DNA from: Fibrobacter intestinalis
Lineage (GTDB): Bacteria > Fibrobacterota > Fibrobacteria > Fibrobacterales > Fibrobacteraceae
DNA: 35,871 nucleotides
NCBI RefSeq assembly: GCF_900167415.1
Contig: NZ_FUWU01000034.1
Location: 1 to 35,871 of the forward strand
Direction: 5' to 3'
Part shown: piece after piece, positions 15,361 through 22,684 of the stretch
How the letters are laid out: the number at the start of each line of letters is the position of its first letter
Position numbering within the stretch: the stretch's first letter is position 1
Program-made: the position numbers and the translations under genes
The notes under the pieces: generated by a model
Told to the model about the DNA's origin: nothing
Database searches by the model: none
What the model saw: the letters and a program-made list of their open reading frames with translations, nothing else

Positions 15361-15843
15361 TTAGAAAATGCTTCCAATGCTAATGAGAAGTGCTACGGCA
15401 ACAACTCCGCCTACAATCAGCGGAATCCATGAACGCTCTCTTTTCTCGGCTTGTTGATTATCTTGGACGGTTTGATATTCCCCCATTCTCTGAATGCCGA
15501 CGAGTTTATTGTTTTGGACGAGGAATCCGATGGGCTCATTTCGCGTTCCCCAAGCACCCTCTACTTTATCTTTATTGGTGGGCTTGTAAACTTTTCCGTC
15601 TTTAACGGAAGCGAATAAAGTCGGGTGATAATTGTAGATAAAATAAATGGTATCATTTGAATATTCGATGACAACGGGGTCGCCCATTTTGGGATACCAA
15701 TCATTTAGACTCGGATGTTGCAGGGCGTATTGCAAATCGTTGTCGTCGATCCAGTTTTCTTTGAGGGAATAGTGTGTGGTAACAGCGCAGCTTGTTAAAA
15801 GGATCGAACATAAACCGAATAGAATAAATGTCCATTTTTTCAT
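15361..15843 (-). CDS. Lipoprotein with C-terminal transmembrane segment
   Basis: This is a 160-residue protein with lipobox LTSC (Cys19). The middle part is soluble (GDPVVIEYSNDTIYFIYNY, NNKLVGIQRMGEYQTV) and the C-terminus is a hydrophobic helix (about residues 140-160, WIPLIVGGVVAVALLISIGS). Having both a lipid anchor and a C-terminal membrane helix is unusual and could tether it to one membrane at both ends or to two membranes. AAGGAG precedes the ATG. It sits 11 nt from both neighbours in the envelope operon. Family unknown. Confidence 0.75.
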   Translation of the reverse strand: MKKWTFILFGLCSILLTSCAVTTHYSLKENWIDDNDLQYALQHPSLNDWYPKMGDPVVIEYSNDTIYFIYNYHPTLFASVKDGKVYKPTNKDKVEGAWGTRNEPIGFLVQNNKLVGIQRMGEYQTVQDNQQAEKRERSWIPLIVGGVVAVALLISIGSIF

Positions 15844-15854
15844 TGTAATTCTCC

Positions 15855-17177
15855 TTATGGGATATCGTTGGGCATAATTCCGTATTTACGAACTTTTTCG
15901 ATATCGATTAACTCCGATTCGCCGGATTCAAAAGTTCCCGCATCGACTTCTTCGTTGTAGCGTTCGATTGCGGAATTGTTGGCGTATTTGTAAGTACTGG
16001 TTTCATGGTCGATAAGGGTCGTTTCTACAAAATCAAGAGTATTGGAATCTTTTTCCGTGCGCCATCCGACAAAGGCGTGTCCGGGAACAGATACGATGAA
16101 TGTCTGCATTCCCAAAGCTTCTAAAATGGATGCGAAAAGAACGGTTGTTTCAATGCACAAACCGCCTCGTGTACGCAAAACTTCTATGGGATATTTGATT
16201 TTTTGCCCGTTAGAACCTGCGCTTTCATTTTGTATGTAATTGATGCCTCGCGCTTGAAGGACTTCAAAAACAGCTTTTACGATGCGTGAGGAACTTTGGG
16301 CGATGCTTTTGTCGTCAGAATATTTTTGGTAAACTTTTACAGTTCCGTCTGGCAATTTTTTAGAAAGTTCGTCTAGAATATTTTGCAAGGAATCCATGCC
16401 AGGGGTAACCCAGACGCCCCACCACCAGTTTCTATTTTCAACGATGGTGTATTCTGCGCCGTTGATTTGTACCGGATGAATTGTAGTGGGGTCGGAGGAG
16501 GAAAAGAACAGGATTTCTCTGTCGTTTTCGAGAGCGTAGGCGCGGATTTGAAAATGGGTTTGAACAGGAGCGGTGAGGGATAGATATTTTTCCGGCAAAA
16601 AATGAATGGTTGGGGAAAATCGAGTTGAAGAGGAATTGCTTACTGTTTGGGTAACGCTGGTAGTGTCGCTGAATCCATCGACCCATGTTTTCACAACCAC
16701 TTTTTTGGCAGAGCAAGAGGACGAAAGAGCATAGGATGAATAATCTTGCGTAAGAGAAGACACATCTATCCAAGAAGATGAAGAACAATTGTTTTTGATA
16801 TCTACGGAAATGGGATATTCAGAATTTTTGTACATCAGCGGATACTGGTTGGCGAAAGCGGTATAGATATCTTCTTTGATTATATAGACGGATGCGGACA
16901 GGGAATGGATGGTGCTCTGGGTATAAATGTCGTTGTAAATGCTGTCATAAAGTTCCGGGTAAATGGAGTCGTAAGCGGCTGTTTTCAGACTGTCCAAAAA
17001 AGCCTGCTTGGAAGAATCCAAATCGCTGTAAACTTCTGGATAGATGGAGTCGTAGGCGGCAATTTTCAAACTGTCCAAAAGAGAATTCAACTGCTCTTCG
17101 CTCAAGTTTTGATTGGTGATGTTGTCGCTGCAACCCCAAATAAGAAGAGGCATGACTAAAAAAGCCAGTTTTTTCAT
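15855..17177 (-). CDS. Transglutaminase-like lipoprotein, first gene of the envelope operon
   Basis: This 440-residue lipoprotein has lipobox IWGC (Cys16). Near the N-terminus a 15-residue segment, LDSLKxAAYDSIYPE, occurs twice (34-48 and 61-75). A beta-rich middle follows. The C-terminal domain is a transglutaminase-like Cys protease fold: GGLCIETTVLFASIL with Cys341, VPGHAFVGWR with His367, and LDFVETT with Asp382, the usual Cys-His-Asp triad. Such domains act as peptidases, amidases or cross-linkers, here probably in the periplasm or on the surface. The ATG at 17177 is chosen over upstream codons because AAGGA precedes it and it starts the signal peptide. Its promoter lies 268 bp upstream and leaves a long structured leader. 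Confidence 0.85.
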   Translation of the reverse strand: MKKLAFLVMPLLIWGCSDNITNQNLSEEQLNSLLDSLKIAAYDSIYPEVYSDLDSSKQAFLDSLKTAAYDSIYPELYDSIYNDIYTQSTIHSLSASVYIIKEDIYTAFANQYPLMYKNSEYPISVDIKNNCSSSSWIDVSSLTQDYSSYALSSSCSAKKVVVKTWVDGFSDTTSVTQTVSNSSSTRFSPTIHFLPEKYLSLTAPVQTHFQIRAYALENDREILFFSSSDPTTIHPVQINGAEYTIVENRNWWWGVWVTPGMDSLQNILDELSKKLPDGTVKVYQKYSDDKSIAQSSSRIVKAVFEVLQARGINYIQNESAGSNGQKIKYPIEVLRTRGGLCIETTVLFASILEALGMQTFIVSVPGHAFVGWRTEKDSNTLDFVETTLIDHETSTYKYANNSAIERYNEEVDAGTFESGESELIDIEKVRKYGIMPNDIP

Positions 17178-17438
17178 AGAGTTCCTTGGTGCAACACATA
17201 GGTTTTGGAGAACTTTGAACCGGCCTTTTAAAAACAGAAAAGGCGTGGTGTTCGTTCTTCGCTTGCTTGCAAACCGAGGTTCGGCAAAACCTTTACGCAC
17301 AAACAAGCAACAACGACCCACGCCCCGAAAGGGACGTGAGCGTTCGCCATCCTATTCTCTGCGTGGAAATTTTGCCGATTTCGGTTTGAGAATAAGAAGC
17401 AAAAGCTCAAAAACTAATGTCGCGATTTCTCGCTATGT
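17178..17438 (-). other. Long structured 5' leader of the envelope operon
   Basis: From the predicted start near 17438 to the ATG at 17177 there is no gene. On the minus strand the leader can form an outer TTGCTTG/CAAGCAA stem (about 17253-17292) enclosing CCGA-ACC-TCGG, and it has a GC-rich stretch with GGGGCGTGGG. It may be a cis-acting RNA element or only a relic of the intergenic repeat family. I cannot match it to a known riboswitch. Confidence 0.35.
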
Positions 17439-17553
17439 AATTTAAATTTAGCCGTATTAAATAAAAATGTCAATCTTTGGGCAAAAAAAATGTGAAAAAG
17501 CGCAACCTGAGCGATTCATGCGTAAGGGAAATTGCCGATTTCGGTTTTGAATG
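17337..17553 (+). repeat. Pair of imperfect intergenic direct repeats
   Basis: GTGAGCG-TTC ... TGCGT ... GGAAATTTTGCCGATTTCGG (17337-17393) is echoed by CTGAGCG-TTC ... TGCGT ... GGAAATTGCCGATTTCGG (17508-17553). The repeats flank the operon promoter, one inside the leader and one upstream. Confidence 0.5.
17445..17473 (-). promoter_or_regulatory. Promoter of the envelope operon
   Basis: On the minus strand, TTGACA (17473-17468), exactly 17 bases, then TAAATT (17450-17445). This is one of the best promoter matches in the window. It predicts transcription from about 17438 toward the transglutaminase lipoprotein. Confidence 0.65.
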
Positions 17554-17716
17554 GACAGGCTGCGCCATTTGGGGCGTGGGACGAATGCGTTAGCGACCGC
17601 AGCCCGGATGGGTTCGGACTCGCTTATGATTGCATAGGCGAGGCTGAACGGACGCCACACTTTTGGTGCGGCGATAACGCCAGGGAGCGGCCTGCCGTAG
17701 GCAGGAAACGCCCAAG
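17554..17716. other. GC-rich gene-free stretch
   Basis: No gene is supported here. The sequence is GC-richer than its surroundings, with GGGGCGTGGGACG, several short hairpins such as CCTGCC-GTA-GGCAGG (17691-17705), and motifs shared with the leader at 17221-17380. It looks like non-coding repetitive DNA. Confidence 0.4.
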
Positions 17717-17860
17717 TTATTTCTTGTCTCCTTGGTAGAGTGAGTTGTTGGGATTGAGTTGGTTTGCGTGGTTGTCGCGAGCGGCTTTATGCTGCGCGTT
17801 TTCGCCGGAGGTGCCTTTGTTGGCGTTCAGCTGGTTGGCGTGATTGTCGATGGGTTTCAT
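17717..17860 (-). CDS. 47-residue small protein with repeated NHANQLN motif
   Basis: ATG at 17860, preceded by AGGAG at 7-8 nt, encodes 47 residues. The motif DNHANQLN-(A/P)-N occurs twice (residues 5-13 and 29-37), separated by a Gly/Ser/Lys linker, and the end is Lys-rich. No hydrophobic segment is present. DN-x-ANQ-(L/M)-NPN motifs occur in small uncharacterised proteins from many bacteria as far as I recall, but I know no function. It lies 88 nt downstream of the 139-residue gene and has its own possible promoter with a TATAAA box at 17907-17902. Confidence 0.7.
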   Translation of the reverse strand: MKPIDNHANQLNANKGTSGENAQHKAARDNHANQLNPNNSLYQGDKK

Positions 17861-17901
17861 AAAGAATCTCCTATGAATTAGTTGAGGACCTTTTCTCAAC
17901 G

Positions 17902-17942
17902 TTTATAAGGTAGATTCTGTGGTGGGGACATTTGGGGACAAG
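17902..17942 (-). promoter_or_regulatory. TGTCCC direct-repeat site, copy 2, with promoter-like boxes
   Basis: On the minus strand CTTGTCCCC, AAA, TGTCCCC (17942-17924) repeats TGTCCC with a 10-bp period. The proximal box is 17 bases from TATAAA (17907-17902), the normal -35 to -10 spacing, so it may replace a -35 element. It matches the site at 11560-11578. Confidence 0.4.
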
Positions 17943-17948
17943 GGTGAA

Positions 17949-18368
17949 TCAAAAATTTTCGTCGTCCGAATCTTGGATTTCTTGATAGATTTTCTTGGAT
18001 GCTTTTTTCATGGCTTCGCAGATGGGGTCGTTTTCGACCAGATTCAGCAAGGGCTGGGGTGCGATGGGGATGTTTCCTTCGAGGTAGTGCAAAAGTTCTT
18101 GCAACATTCGGTATGGGCAGTCTTGGGATTTTTCCGAAATTCGGGAACGGTATTTTTTAAAATTTGACAACCAGCTTTTTTCGTCTTTGGTTCCTTCTTC
18201 GGCGTCGTGTATTTTTTTGTCAACGCAGTGACCGTGAAAGTCTCGGACGGCGCTGCTGAACTTTTTCCCCTGCTTTTTTAGAAGAACGTCGATTTTTTGC
18301 ACAAGAGGATGTTTTGGCTGTTTTTTTGAAATGGATTTCGTCGGTTTGGTGTCGCTTTTTTTAGTCAT
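17949..18368 (-). CDS. Hypothetical basic/acidic 139-residue protein
   Basis: This cytosolic-looking protein has a Lys-rich N-terminus (KKSDTKPTKSISKKQPK) and an acidic end (IQDSDDENF). The middle contains VRDFHGHCVDKKIHD and WLSNFKKYRSRISEK. Its ATG overlaps the last codons of the upstream coiled-coil gene (8-nt overlap), so translation is coupled and the two products probably work together. I do not recognise a family. Confidence 0.6.
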   Translation of the reverse strand: MTKKSDTKPTKSISKKQPKHPLVQKIDVLLKKQGKKFSSAVRDFHGHCVDKKIHDAEEGTKDEKSWLSNFKKYRSRISEKSQDCPYRMLQELLHYLEGNIPIAPQPLLNLVENDPICEAMKKASKKIYQEIQDSDDENF

Positions 18369-19059
18369 TGCAAGAGATTCGGATGTTTGTCAAATCGTTG
18401 TTGGGATATTGCTTTTGCAGTTTTTTGAGGTGCTTGATGCAGCACTTGACCTGCCCGTTGAATTTGTAGGAGTACATGGTTTCGCCGTGAGCGTTGACGC
18501 AGTTGTGGATTGCCTGAAATTCGTTTTCGATGGGGGCGCGGTCTTTGTATTCGTCGTTCAGGTCTTGGATTGCTTTGACATAATTTTTATTTAGAGTTTC
18601 TAGGCTGTCGATTTGATTGTCCCGGATGCGAACTTCGTTTTCTTCATTTTGATAGTCGGTTAAAATTTGGTTGTATTTTTGGACAAAATCCTGCCGCTCC
18701 TCGTCTATTTTTTGAACTTCTTGTTTTTGTTCTTCATAGGCTTTGACGTAAGGTTCAAGTCGATAGATGTAACGCTCCAGGGAATCGATTTGAAGATTTT
18801 TCTGATGGAGGGTTGTTTGGTAGTTCTTTTTGATTTCCAACCATTCTTCTTGTTTTTGAGCTGCCTCTTGCAACAACTGCTCTGCCATTTCGTAGGGTCT
18901 TTCCGTTAGATTCAGCTTGTCGTTTTCATCGATTTTGTCGCCGCAAATGTATCCACCCATGGCGCAAATCACGCCGGTTGTCGCCAAAAGTTTAGCTTTC
19001 CCGCTGAATTTGAACTCTTCCGGTTCGGGCTTGTTGGGCTCGGGATTTTCTTCTGCCAT
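18361..19059 (-). CDS. Membrane-anchored coiled-coil protein
   Basis: This 232-residue protein has a short Pro/Glu-rich N-terminus and one transmembrane segment at about residues 22-42 (AKLLATTGVICAMGGYICG). A long coiled coil follows to about residue 170 (YEEQKQEVQKIDEERQDFVQ, IRDNQIDSLETLNKN). The C-terminal region has four Cys (IHNCVNAHGE, VKCCIKHL, ISCND) that may bind metal or form disulfides. The ATG at 19059 is preferred to an upstream one because CGAGGT lies 5-6 nt before it. The topology could be a periplasmic or cytoplasmic coiled coil; I cannot decide. No family recognised. Confidence 0.7.
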   Translation of the reverse strand: MAEENPEPNKPEPEEFKFSGKAKLLATTGVICAMGGYICGDKIDENDKLNLTERPYEMAEQLLQEAAQKQEEWLEIKKNYQTTLHQKNLQIDSLERYIYRLEPYVKAYEEQKQEVQKIDEERQDFVQKYNQILTDYQNEENEVRIRDNQIDSLETLNKNYVKAIQDLNDEYKDRAPIENEFQAIHNCVNAHGETMYSYKFNGQVKCCIKHLKKLQKQYPNNDLTNIRISCND

Positions 19060-19249
19060 TGTTACCTCGATAATTTCCAAAAATTTAATAATAATCGTTT
19101 GTCCACGATAAAATTCGGGGCGGGCTGGTTGTGAAAAAACAGAGGCCTTTCAAATCGCCGTAGGGGAGATGTCTATTTTCTTGCGAACTACGTCTTTGTG
19201 CTTTATTTGATTTTGTAGAGAGCTAGTTGTCAGTTGTTAGTCTGCTTCG

Positions 19250-19405
19250 AATGGTTCAGCAGCCGTCTGGCGTTTATCAATAAACTCAGGGAGCGTGGGT
19301 TGGTGCCCTTCGACTAGTTCGGCAGGCTCACTAACCAAGGCTCAGGGACCGTAGGTTGGTGGACTCGTCGAACCACGCTTGCTGAGCTTGTCGAAGCATT
19401 ACCAA
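19250..19405. repeat. REP-like intergenic repeat cluster, copy B
   Basis: GGTTGGTGCCCTTCG (19298-19312) is the reverse complement of the end of the 35730-35759 repeat. Further on, GGCTCAGGGACCG and GCTGAGCTTGTCGAAGCA repeat the core again in alternating orientation. This is a mosaic of the element at both window ends. Confidence 0.6.
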
Positions 19406-19496
19406 AGCGATTTTTAGATTTCGCAAAATGAATCGCTAAATGGAAAAAATTTTATCTTGGAAAATAAAGTCGGGCACTGTTGCGTTATTTGATGAA

Positions 19497-19639
19497 AAAT
19501 GGAAAAGCGCACGGGATATTCCCGTGCGCCCTGCTTCCCCTCCCCCGAGAATCTCGGGAAAGCTCATGAAAAATTCATTTTTAGGCCTTGTTCCTTTTCC
19601 TTTTATAATATAACATCGCTTTTTGTCAGCTTTTGTCAA
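19497..19639 (-). ncRNA. Candidate small RNA of about 100 nt
   Basis: On the minus strand, CTGACA (19629-19624) and TATAAA (19607-19602) are spaced by 16 bases, with TTGACA just upstream (19639-19634). Starting near 19595 the transcript would contain a CCCGAGA/TCTCGGG hairpin. It would end at a strong terminator: GCGCACGGGA pairs with TCCCGTGCGC (19507-19529), followed by TTTTCCATTTTT. There is no meaningful ORF inside. The promoter, two hairpins and a U-tract fit a small RNA; expression is unproven. Confidence 0.45.
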
Positions 19640-19681
19640 AAACAACATTTTGCGAAATTTTTGCTTGGAGAACTCGATTTG

Positions 19682-19697
19682 TTGTAAAACTTTACAA
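19682..19697. promoter_or_regulatory. Palindrome upstream of the xylanase gene
   Basis: TTGTAAA-AC-TTTACAA is a perfect 7-2-7 inverted repeat about 88 bp before the xylanase start codon. It could be a regulator binding site controlling xylanase expression, or the divergent small RNA. Confidence 0.4.
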
Positions 19698-19784
19698 TAA
19701 AAAAAAGGAAACAAAGCTTGGTATATGGACAGGAATAGGTAAGTTTGAAGTCAATCGCATTGAGTTCGGCGATAAAGGAGATGT

Positions 19785-21299
19785 ATGCTCAACCCATTTG
19801 GTAAGATAGCGCAGCGCGTTTTTTTGTTCGCTTGGGGCTTTTGCTTTTCGGGCGCATTTGCGATAGACGCTTGCAAAGATGAAATGGGGCATGTCGGGAG
19901 TGCCCATATGGTTTCGGGAAATCAAACGGGTTCCATCAGCGGAACGGCCTGGGGATTTGAACAGTGGTATCAGGGCGGCAACAACTCCATGACCTATTAC
20001 GACAACGGGACTTTTAAGGCAAATTGGAGCGGAAGCAGCGATTATTTGGCGCGCGTCGGTTTTCGTTATGGAGATAATGGCCCGGGTGTGGATCATACGA
20101 CAAAGCAATATACGGTAGATTATCGTTACACGAAAAGCGGTTCTGCATCTTATGGCTATATAGGCGTTTATGGGTGGACAGTCAATCCGCAGGTGGAGTA
20201 TTATATTGTGGACGATTGGTATAGCAAACCGAGTGAAAATTATGTTGGAGAAAAGTTTGGGGAAATCACGGTGGATGGAGCTACTTACACGATCCACGCC
20301 TATTTGCGCCAGCAGGAACCTTCCAAATCGGGCACTTCCACTTTCGTGCAGATTTTCAGCATTCGGAAAACACCGCGGCAATGCGGGCATATCGACATTT
20401 CTGCGCATTTTAAAAAATGGGACGAGCTTTTTACCGGGCAGACGGCACAGCTGAAGGGTTCAAAGGGCGGCGGCTCGGCGACATTGAAATTTGGCAAGGT
20501 GACCGAGGTAATGCTCATGAACGAAGCGGGGGGCAATGCTTCGGGAACGGTGGACTACACCTATTTCAACATGACGGATAATGGGACGGGTTCGGTTGTG
20601 ATTCCGGAGGATTCGACTGCGGAAATTGAACGGCGTCCATTTAACGGAGTCAAAGCCAAAATTCCGGGAACTATAGAAGCGGAAAATTTTGACGAAGGCA
20701 ATAACGGCGTTTCATATAGCGATAACAGCGAAACTCTTGAAGAAGGCGTGATGACGGAGTACCGCGGCGAAGATTATTTTGCCGATGTGGTGGGAACGGG
20801 AAGCGGGTATGCGATTGGCTATACGGCTCAAGGGGAATGGTTGGAATACACAGTGGATGTGGAAGCCGATGCGGAATATACGGTAGAAGCCCTGGTTTCA
20901 AACGGTTCTGGGGACGGATCGATTTCTTTGTCCATCGGGGAGGCGACGGGAAAGATTGACTTTTCGGCAACGGAGGATTGGAATACCTACCAAACGGCTT
21001 CGACGAAGATGTATTTGAAAAAAGGCGAACACATTTTGCGTGTCACTTTTGATACGGACAATACCAATTTGGATAATTTGACATTCACTGCGGATGGCCA
21101 AACCGGAATGGCTGCTCCGTTGAAATGGAAACCGGTTTCGGGAACATTCTTCGTTTTCGATATGCAGGGACGACTCTTGGGGAAAGTTTGGGGTATGGAG
21201 GGCTCTTCTTTGGATAATGCTTTGCGCTCTCGCTTCCAAAATATGGGAACATATCTTGTGAAGCAGGGAAATTGGGTAAAGATTATCCGAGTAGAATAG
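19785..21299 (+). CDS. Secreted GH11 endo-1,4-beta-xylanase with CBM6 and C-terminal sorting-like domain
   Basis: This 504-residue extracellular xylanase hydrolyses internal beta-1,4 links in xylan. The signal peptide ends near AFA-ID. The GH11 jelly roll spans about residues 30-265, with the nucleophile in PQVEYYIVDDW (Glu138) and the likely acid/base in LMNEAGG (Glu247). A CBM6 follows at about 291-437 (TIEAENFDEG, QGEWLEYTVDV, HILRVTFDT, NLDNLTF). The last ~50 residues (FVFDMQGRLLG, NMGTYLVKQG, VKIIRVE) resemble the C-terminal domains used by the type IX secretion system. AAGGAG lies 5-6 nt before the ATG. The gene is monocistronic with terminators behind it. GH11 plus CBM6 is typical of fibre-degrading Fibrobacter. 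Confidence 0.95.
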   Translation: MLNPFGKIAQRVFLFAWGFCFSGAFAIDACKDEMGHVGSAHMVSGNQTGSISGTAWGFEQWYQGGNNSMTYYDNGTFKANWSGSSDYLARVGFRYGDNGPGVDHTTKQYTVDYRYTKSGSASYGYIGVYGWTVNPQVEYYIVDDWYSKPSENYVGEKFGEITVDGATYTIHAYLRQQEPSKSGTSTFVQIFSIRKTPRQCGHIDISAHFKKWDELFTGQTAQLKGSKGGGSATLKFGKVTEVMLMNEAGGNASGTVDYTYFNMTDNGTGSVVIPEDSTAEIERRPFNGVKAKIPGTIEAENFDEGNNGVSYSDNSETLEEGVMTEYRGEDYFADVVGTGSGYAIGYTAQGEWLEYTVDVEADAEYTVEALVSNGSGDGSISLSIGEATGKIDFSATEDWNTYQTASTKMYLKKGEHILRVTFDTDNTNLDNLTFTADGQTGMAAPLKWKPVSGTFFVFDMQGRLLGKVWGMEGSSLDNALRSRFQNMGTYLVKQGNWVKIIRVE

Positions 21300-21321
21300 T
21301 TTTCTCCTTGGTTGGTTCCTG

Positions 21322-21355
21322 AAAAACCAGGCCGTCTTCGGATGGCTTGGTTTTT
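21322..21355 (+). terminator. Terminator of the xylanase gene
   Basis: AAAAACCAGGCCGTC pairs with GATGGCTTGGTTTTT across a TTCG tetraloop (one G-T pair and minor mismatches). It ends in TTTTTT and lies 22 nt after the xylanase stop codon. Confidence 0.8.
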
Positions 21356-21391
21356 TGTATGAAGAAGACTTTGGAAATTCCATTTGCAAAA

Positions 21392-21417
21392 AAGCCCGCA
21401 CCGAAATGCGGGCTTTT
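21392..21417 (-). terminator. Terminator of glgC (possibly bidirectional)
   Basis: AAGCCCGCA and TGCGGGCTT form a perfect 9-bp stem with a six-base loop. On the minus strand the stem is followed by TTTTTTGC, as expected for ending glgC transcription. Confidence 0.8.
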
Positions 21418-21436
21418 CCAAGGAGAATGAAAACAT

Positions 21437-22684
21437 TTACGCCTTGATGACGGTGTCTTTGGCCAGCACGACAATGCCCGAAGGGGTTACATGGAACATT
21501 TTTCTATCCCGTTCCAGGTTGTAGCCGATTTCAAAACCGGCAGGAATATGCAATCCTTTTTCGATAATCGCTCTGCGGACTTTGGCTCCGGGACCGATTG
21601 TCACATCGGGAAAGAGAATGGACTCTTCGACAAGGGCGTCTTTTTGGATGGAAACCGCTGGGGAAAGCACGCTTTTGATAACGCGTCCGCCACCGATGAC
21701 GCAGCCTGCGGAAACGACGGAATCGATAGCCGCTCCCGGATGTTCGGAATCGCCCGCGCTGAAGAAACGGGCTGGTGGTTGGTTCCAATTAAATGTGCGG
21801 ATTGGCCAGTAATTGTTGTACAGGTCGAAAGGCGGATTCTCTGCGCAAATATCCATGTTCGCTTCAAAGAACGCATCCAAAGTTCCCACGTCCCGCCAGT
21901 AGCCTTTGGTTTCCGCCCGTTCGCCTCGTACGATGTTGGTGTTGAAATCGTAAACATAGACGGGATAATTCGGATACAGGGCGGGGATGATGTCCTTGCC
22001 AAAGTCCGTTGCGCCGTTGCTGGAATGTTTGAGTAGTTCCCGTACAAGGAATTTGCTGGTGAAAACGTAATTGCCCATGCTGGCGAGGCACCAGCCGGGA
22101 CGACCGGGCATTTGCTTGGGCTGCTTCGGTTTTTCTTCAAAGCCTATCATGCGGTTGTCCTGATCCACTTCGATAATGCCAAATTCGCTGGCCTCTTCGA
22201 CGGGAACGGGAATGGCTGCAATGGTCAAGAGTGCCGCGCGGGAAAGGTGAAAGTCGATCATCTGATTGACGTCCATCTTGTAAATATGGTCGCCGCCGAA
22301 AATGGCGACGATGTCGGGGCGTTCGTCCGTAATCAGGTTGATGTTCTGAAAAATGGCGTCTGCGGTTCCCCGGTACCATTCACTGCCGGTGCGCATCTGT
22401 GCAGGAACCAGATCCACGTATTGGTCTAGGCTAGCATTCAAATTCCACGCTGCGGAGATATGTTTGTTTAGGGAATCGCTTTTAAATTGCGTCAGGACTT
22501 TGATTTTGAAAATTCCCGAGTTGATGAAATTGTTGAGGACGAAGTCGATGATGCGATAAGTTCCGCCAAAATGCACCGCAGGCTTAGCGCGGTCACGCGT
22601 GAGAGGTTGCAGACGGCTGCCTTGACCCCCGGCCATAATCATGCAAAGGGTGTTTTTATTGTTTTCCCGATAGGACCAGTTCAT
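21437..22684 (-). CDS. glgC: Glucose-1-phosphate adenylyltransferase (ADP-glucose pyrophosphorylase)
   Basis: This 415-residue cytosolic enzyme makes ADP-glucose from ATP and glucose-1-phosphate, the committed step of bacterial glycogen synthesis. The N-terminal nucleotidyltransferase domain shows MAGGQGSRLQPLTRDRAKPA, the fructose-1,6-bisphosphate/ATP region characteristic of GlgC, then GTADAIFQN, IFGGDHIYKMD and EFGIIEVD. GFEEKP and KGYWRDVGT complete the substrate sites. The C-terminal part is a left-handed beta-helix (GCVIGGGRVIKSVLSP, DVTIGPGAKVRRAII). The start at ATG 22684 has GAAGG just before it; a longer reading would need a TTG codon. Fibrobacter stores large amounts of glycogen, which fits. 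It is transcribed divergently from the gene at 22855. Confidence 0.97.
   Translation of the reverse strand: MNWSYRENNKNTLCMIMAGGQGSRLQPLTRDRAKPAVHFGGTYRIIDFVLNNFINSGIFKIKVLTQFKSDSLNKHISAAWNLNASLDQYVDLVPAQMRTGSEWYRGTADAIFQNINLITDERPDIVAIFGGDHIYKMDVNQMIDFHLSRAALLTIAAIPVPVEEASEFGIIEVDQDNRMIGFEEKPKQPKQMPGRPGWCLASMGNYVFTSKFLVRELLKHSSNGATDFGKDIIPALYPNYPVYVYDFNTNIVRGERAETKGYWRDVGTLDAFFEANMDICAENPPFDLYNNYWPIRTFNWNQPPARFFSAGDSEHPGAAIDSVVSAGCVIGGGRVIKSVLSPAVSIQKDALVEESILFPDVTIGPGAKVRRAIIEKGLHIPAGFEIGYNLERDRKMFHVTPSGIVVLAKDTVIKA

Larger units (their letters stand above)
19081..19784. other. Intergenic region with repeats, a candidate sRNA and the xylanase regulatory region
   Basis: No protein gene is supported. 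Bases 19250-19405 hold several CTGAGC..GTCGAAG-type repeats in both orientations. Bases 19497-19639 hold a minus-strand promoter-to-terminator unit without an ORF. Bases 19682-19697 carry a perfect palindrome ahead of the xylanase. Confidence 0.6.

Noticed and set aside
19436-19714. 92-codon minus-strand frame over the intergenic hairpins
   Set aside because: It reads through a strong terminator-like stem, has no ribosome binding site and shows no protein character; a small RNA explains the region better.
19692-20408. 238-codon open frame antisense to the xylanase
   Set aside because: The plus strand has unmistakable GH11 motifs; the minus frame has no signal or motif.
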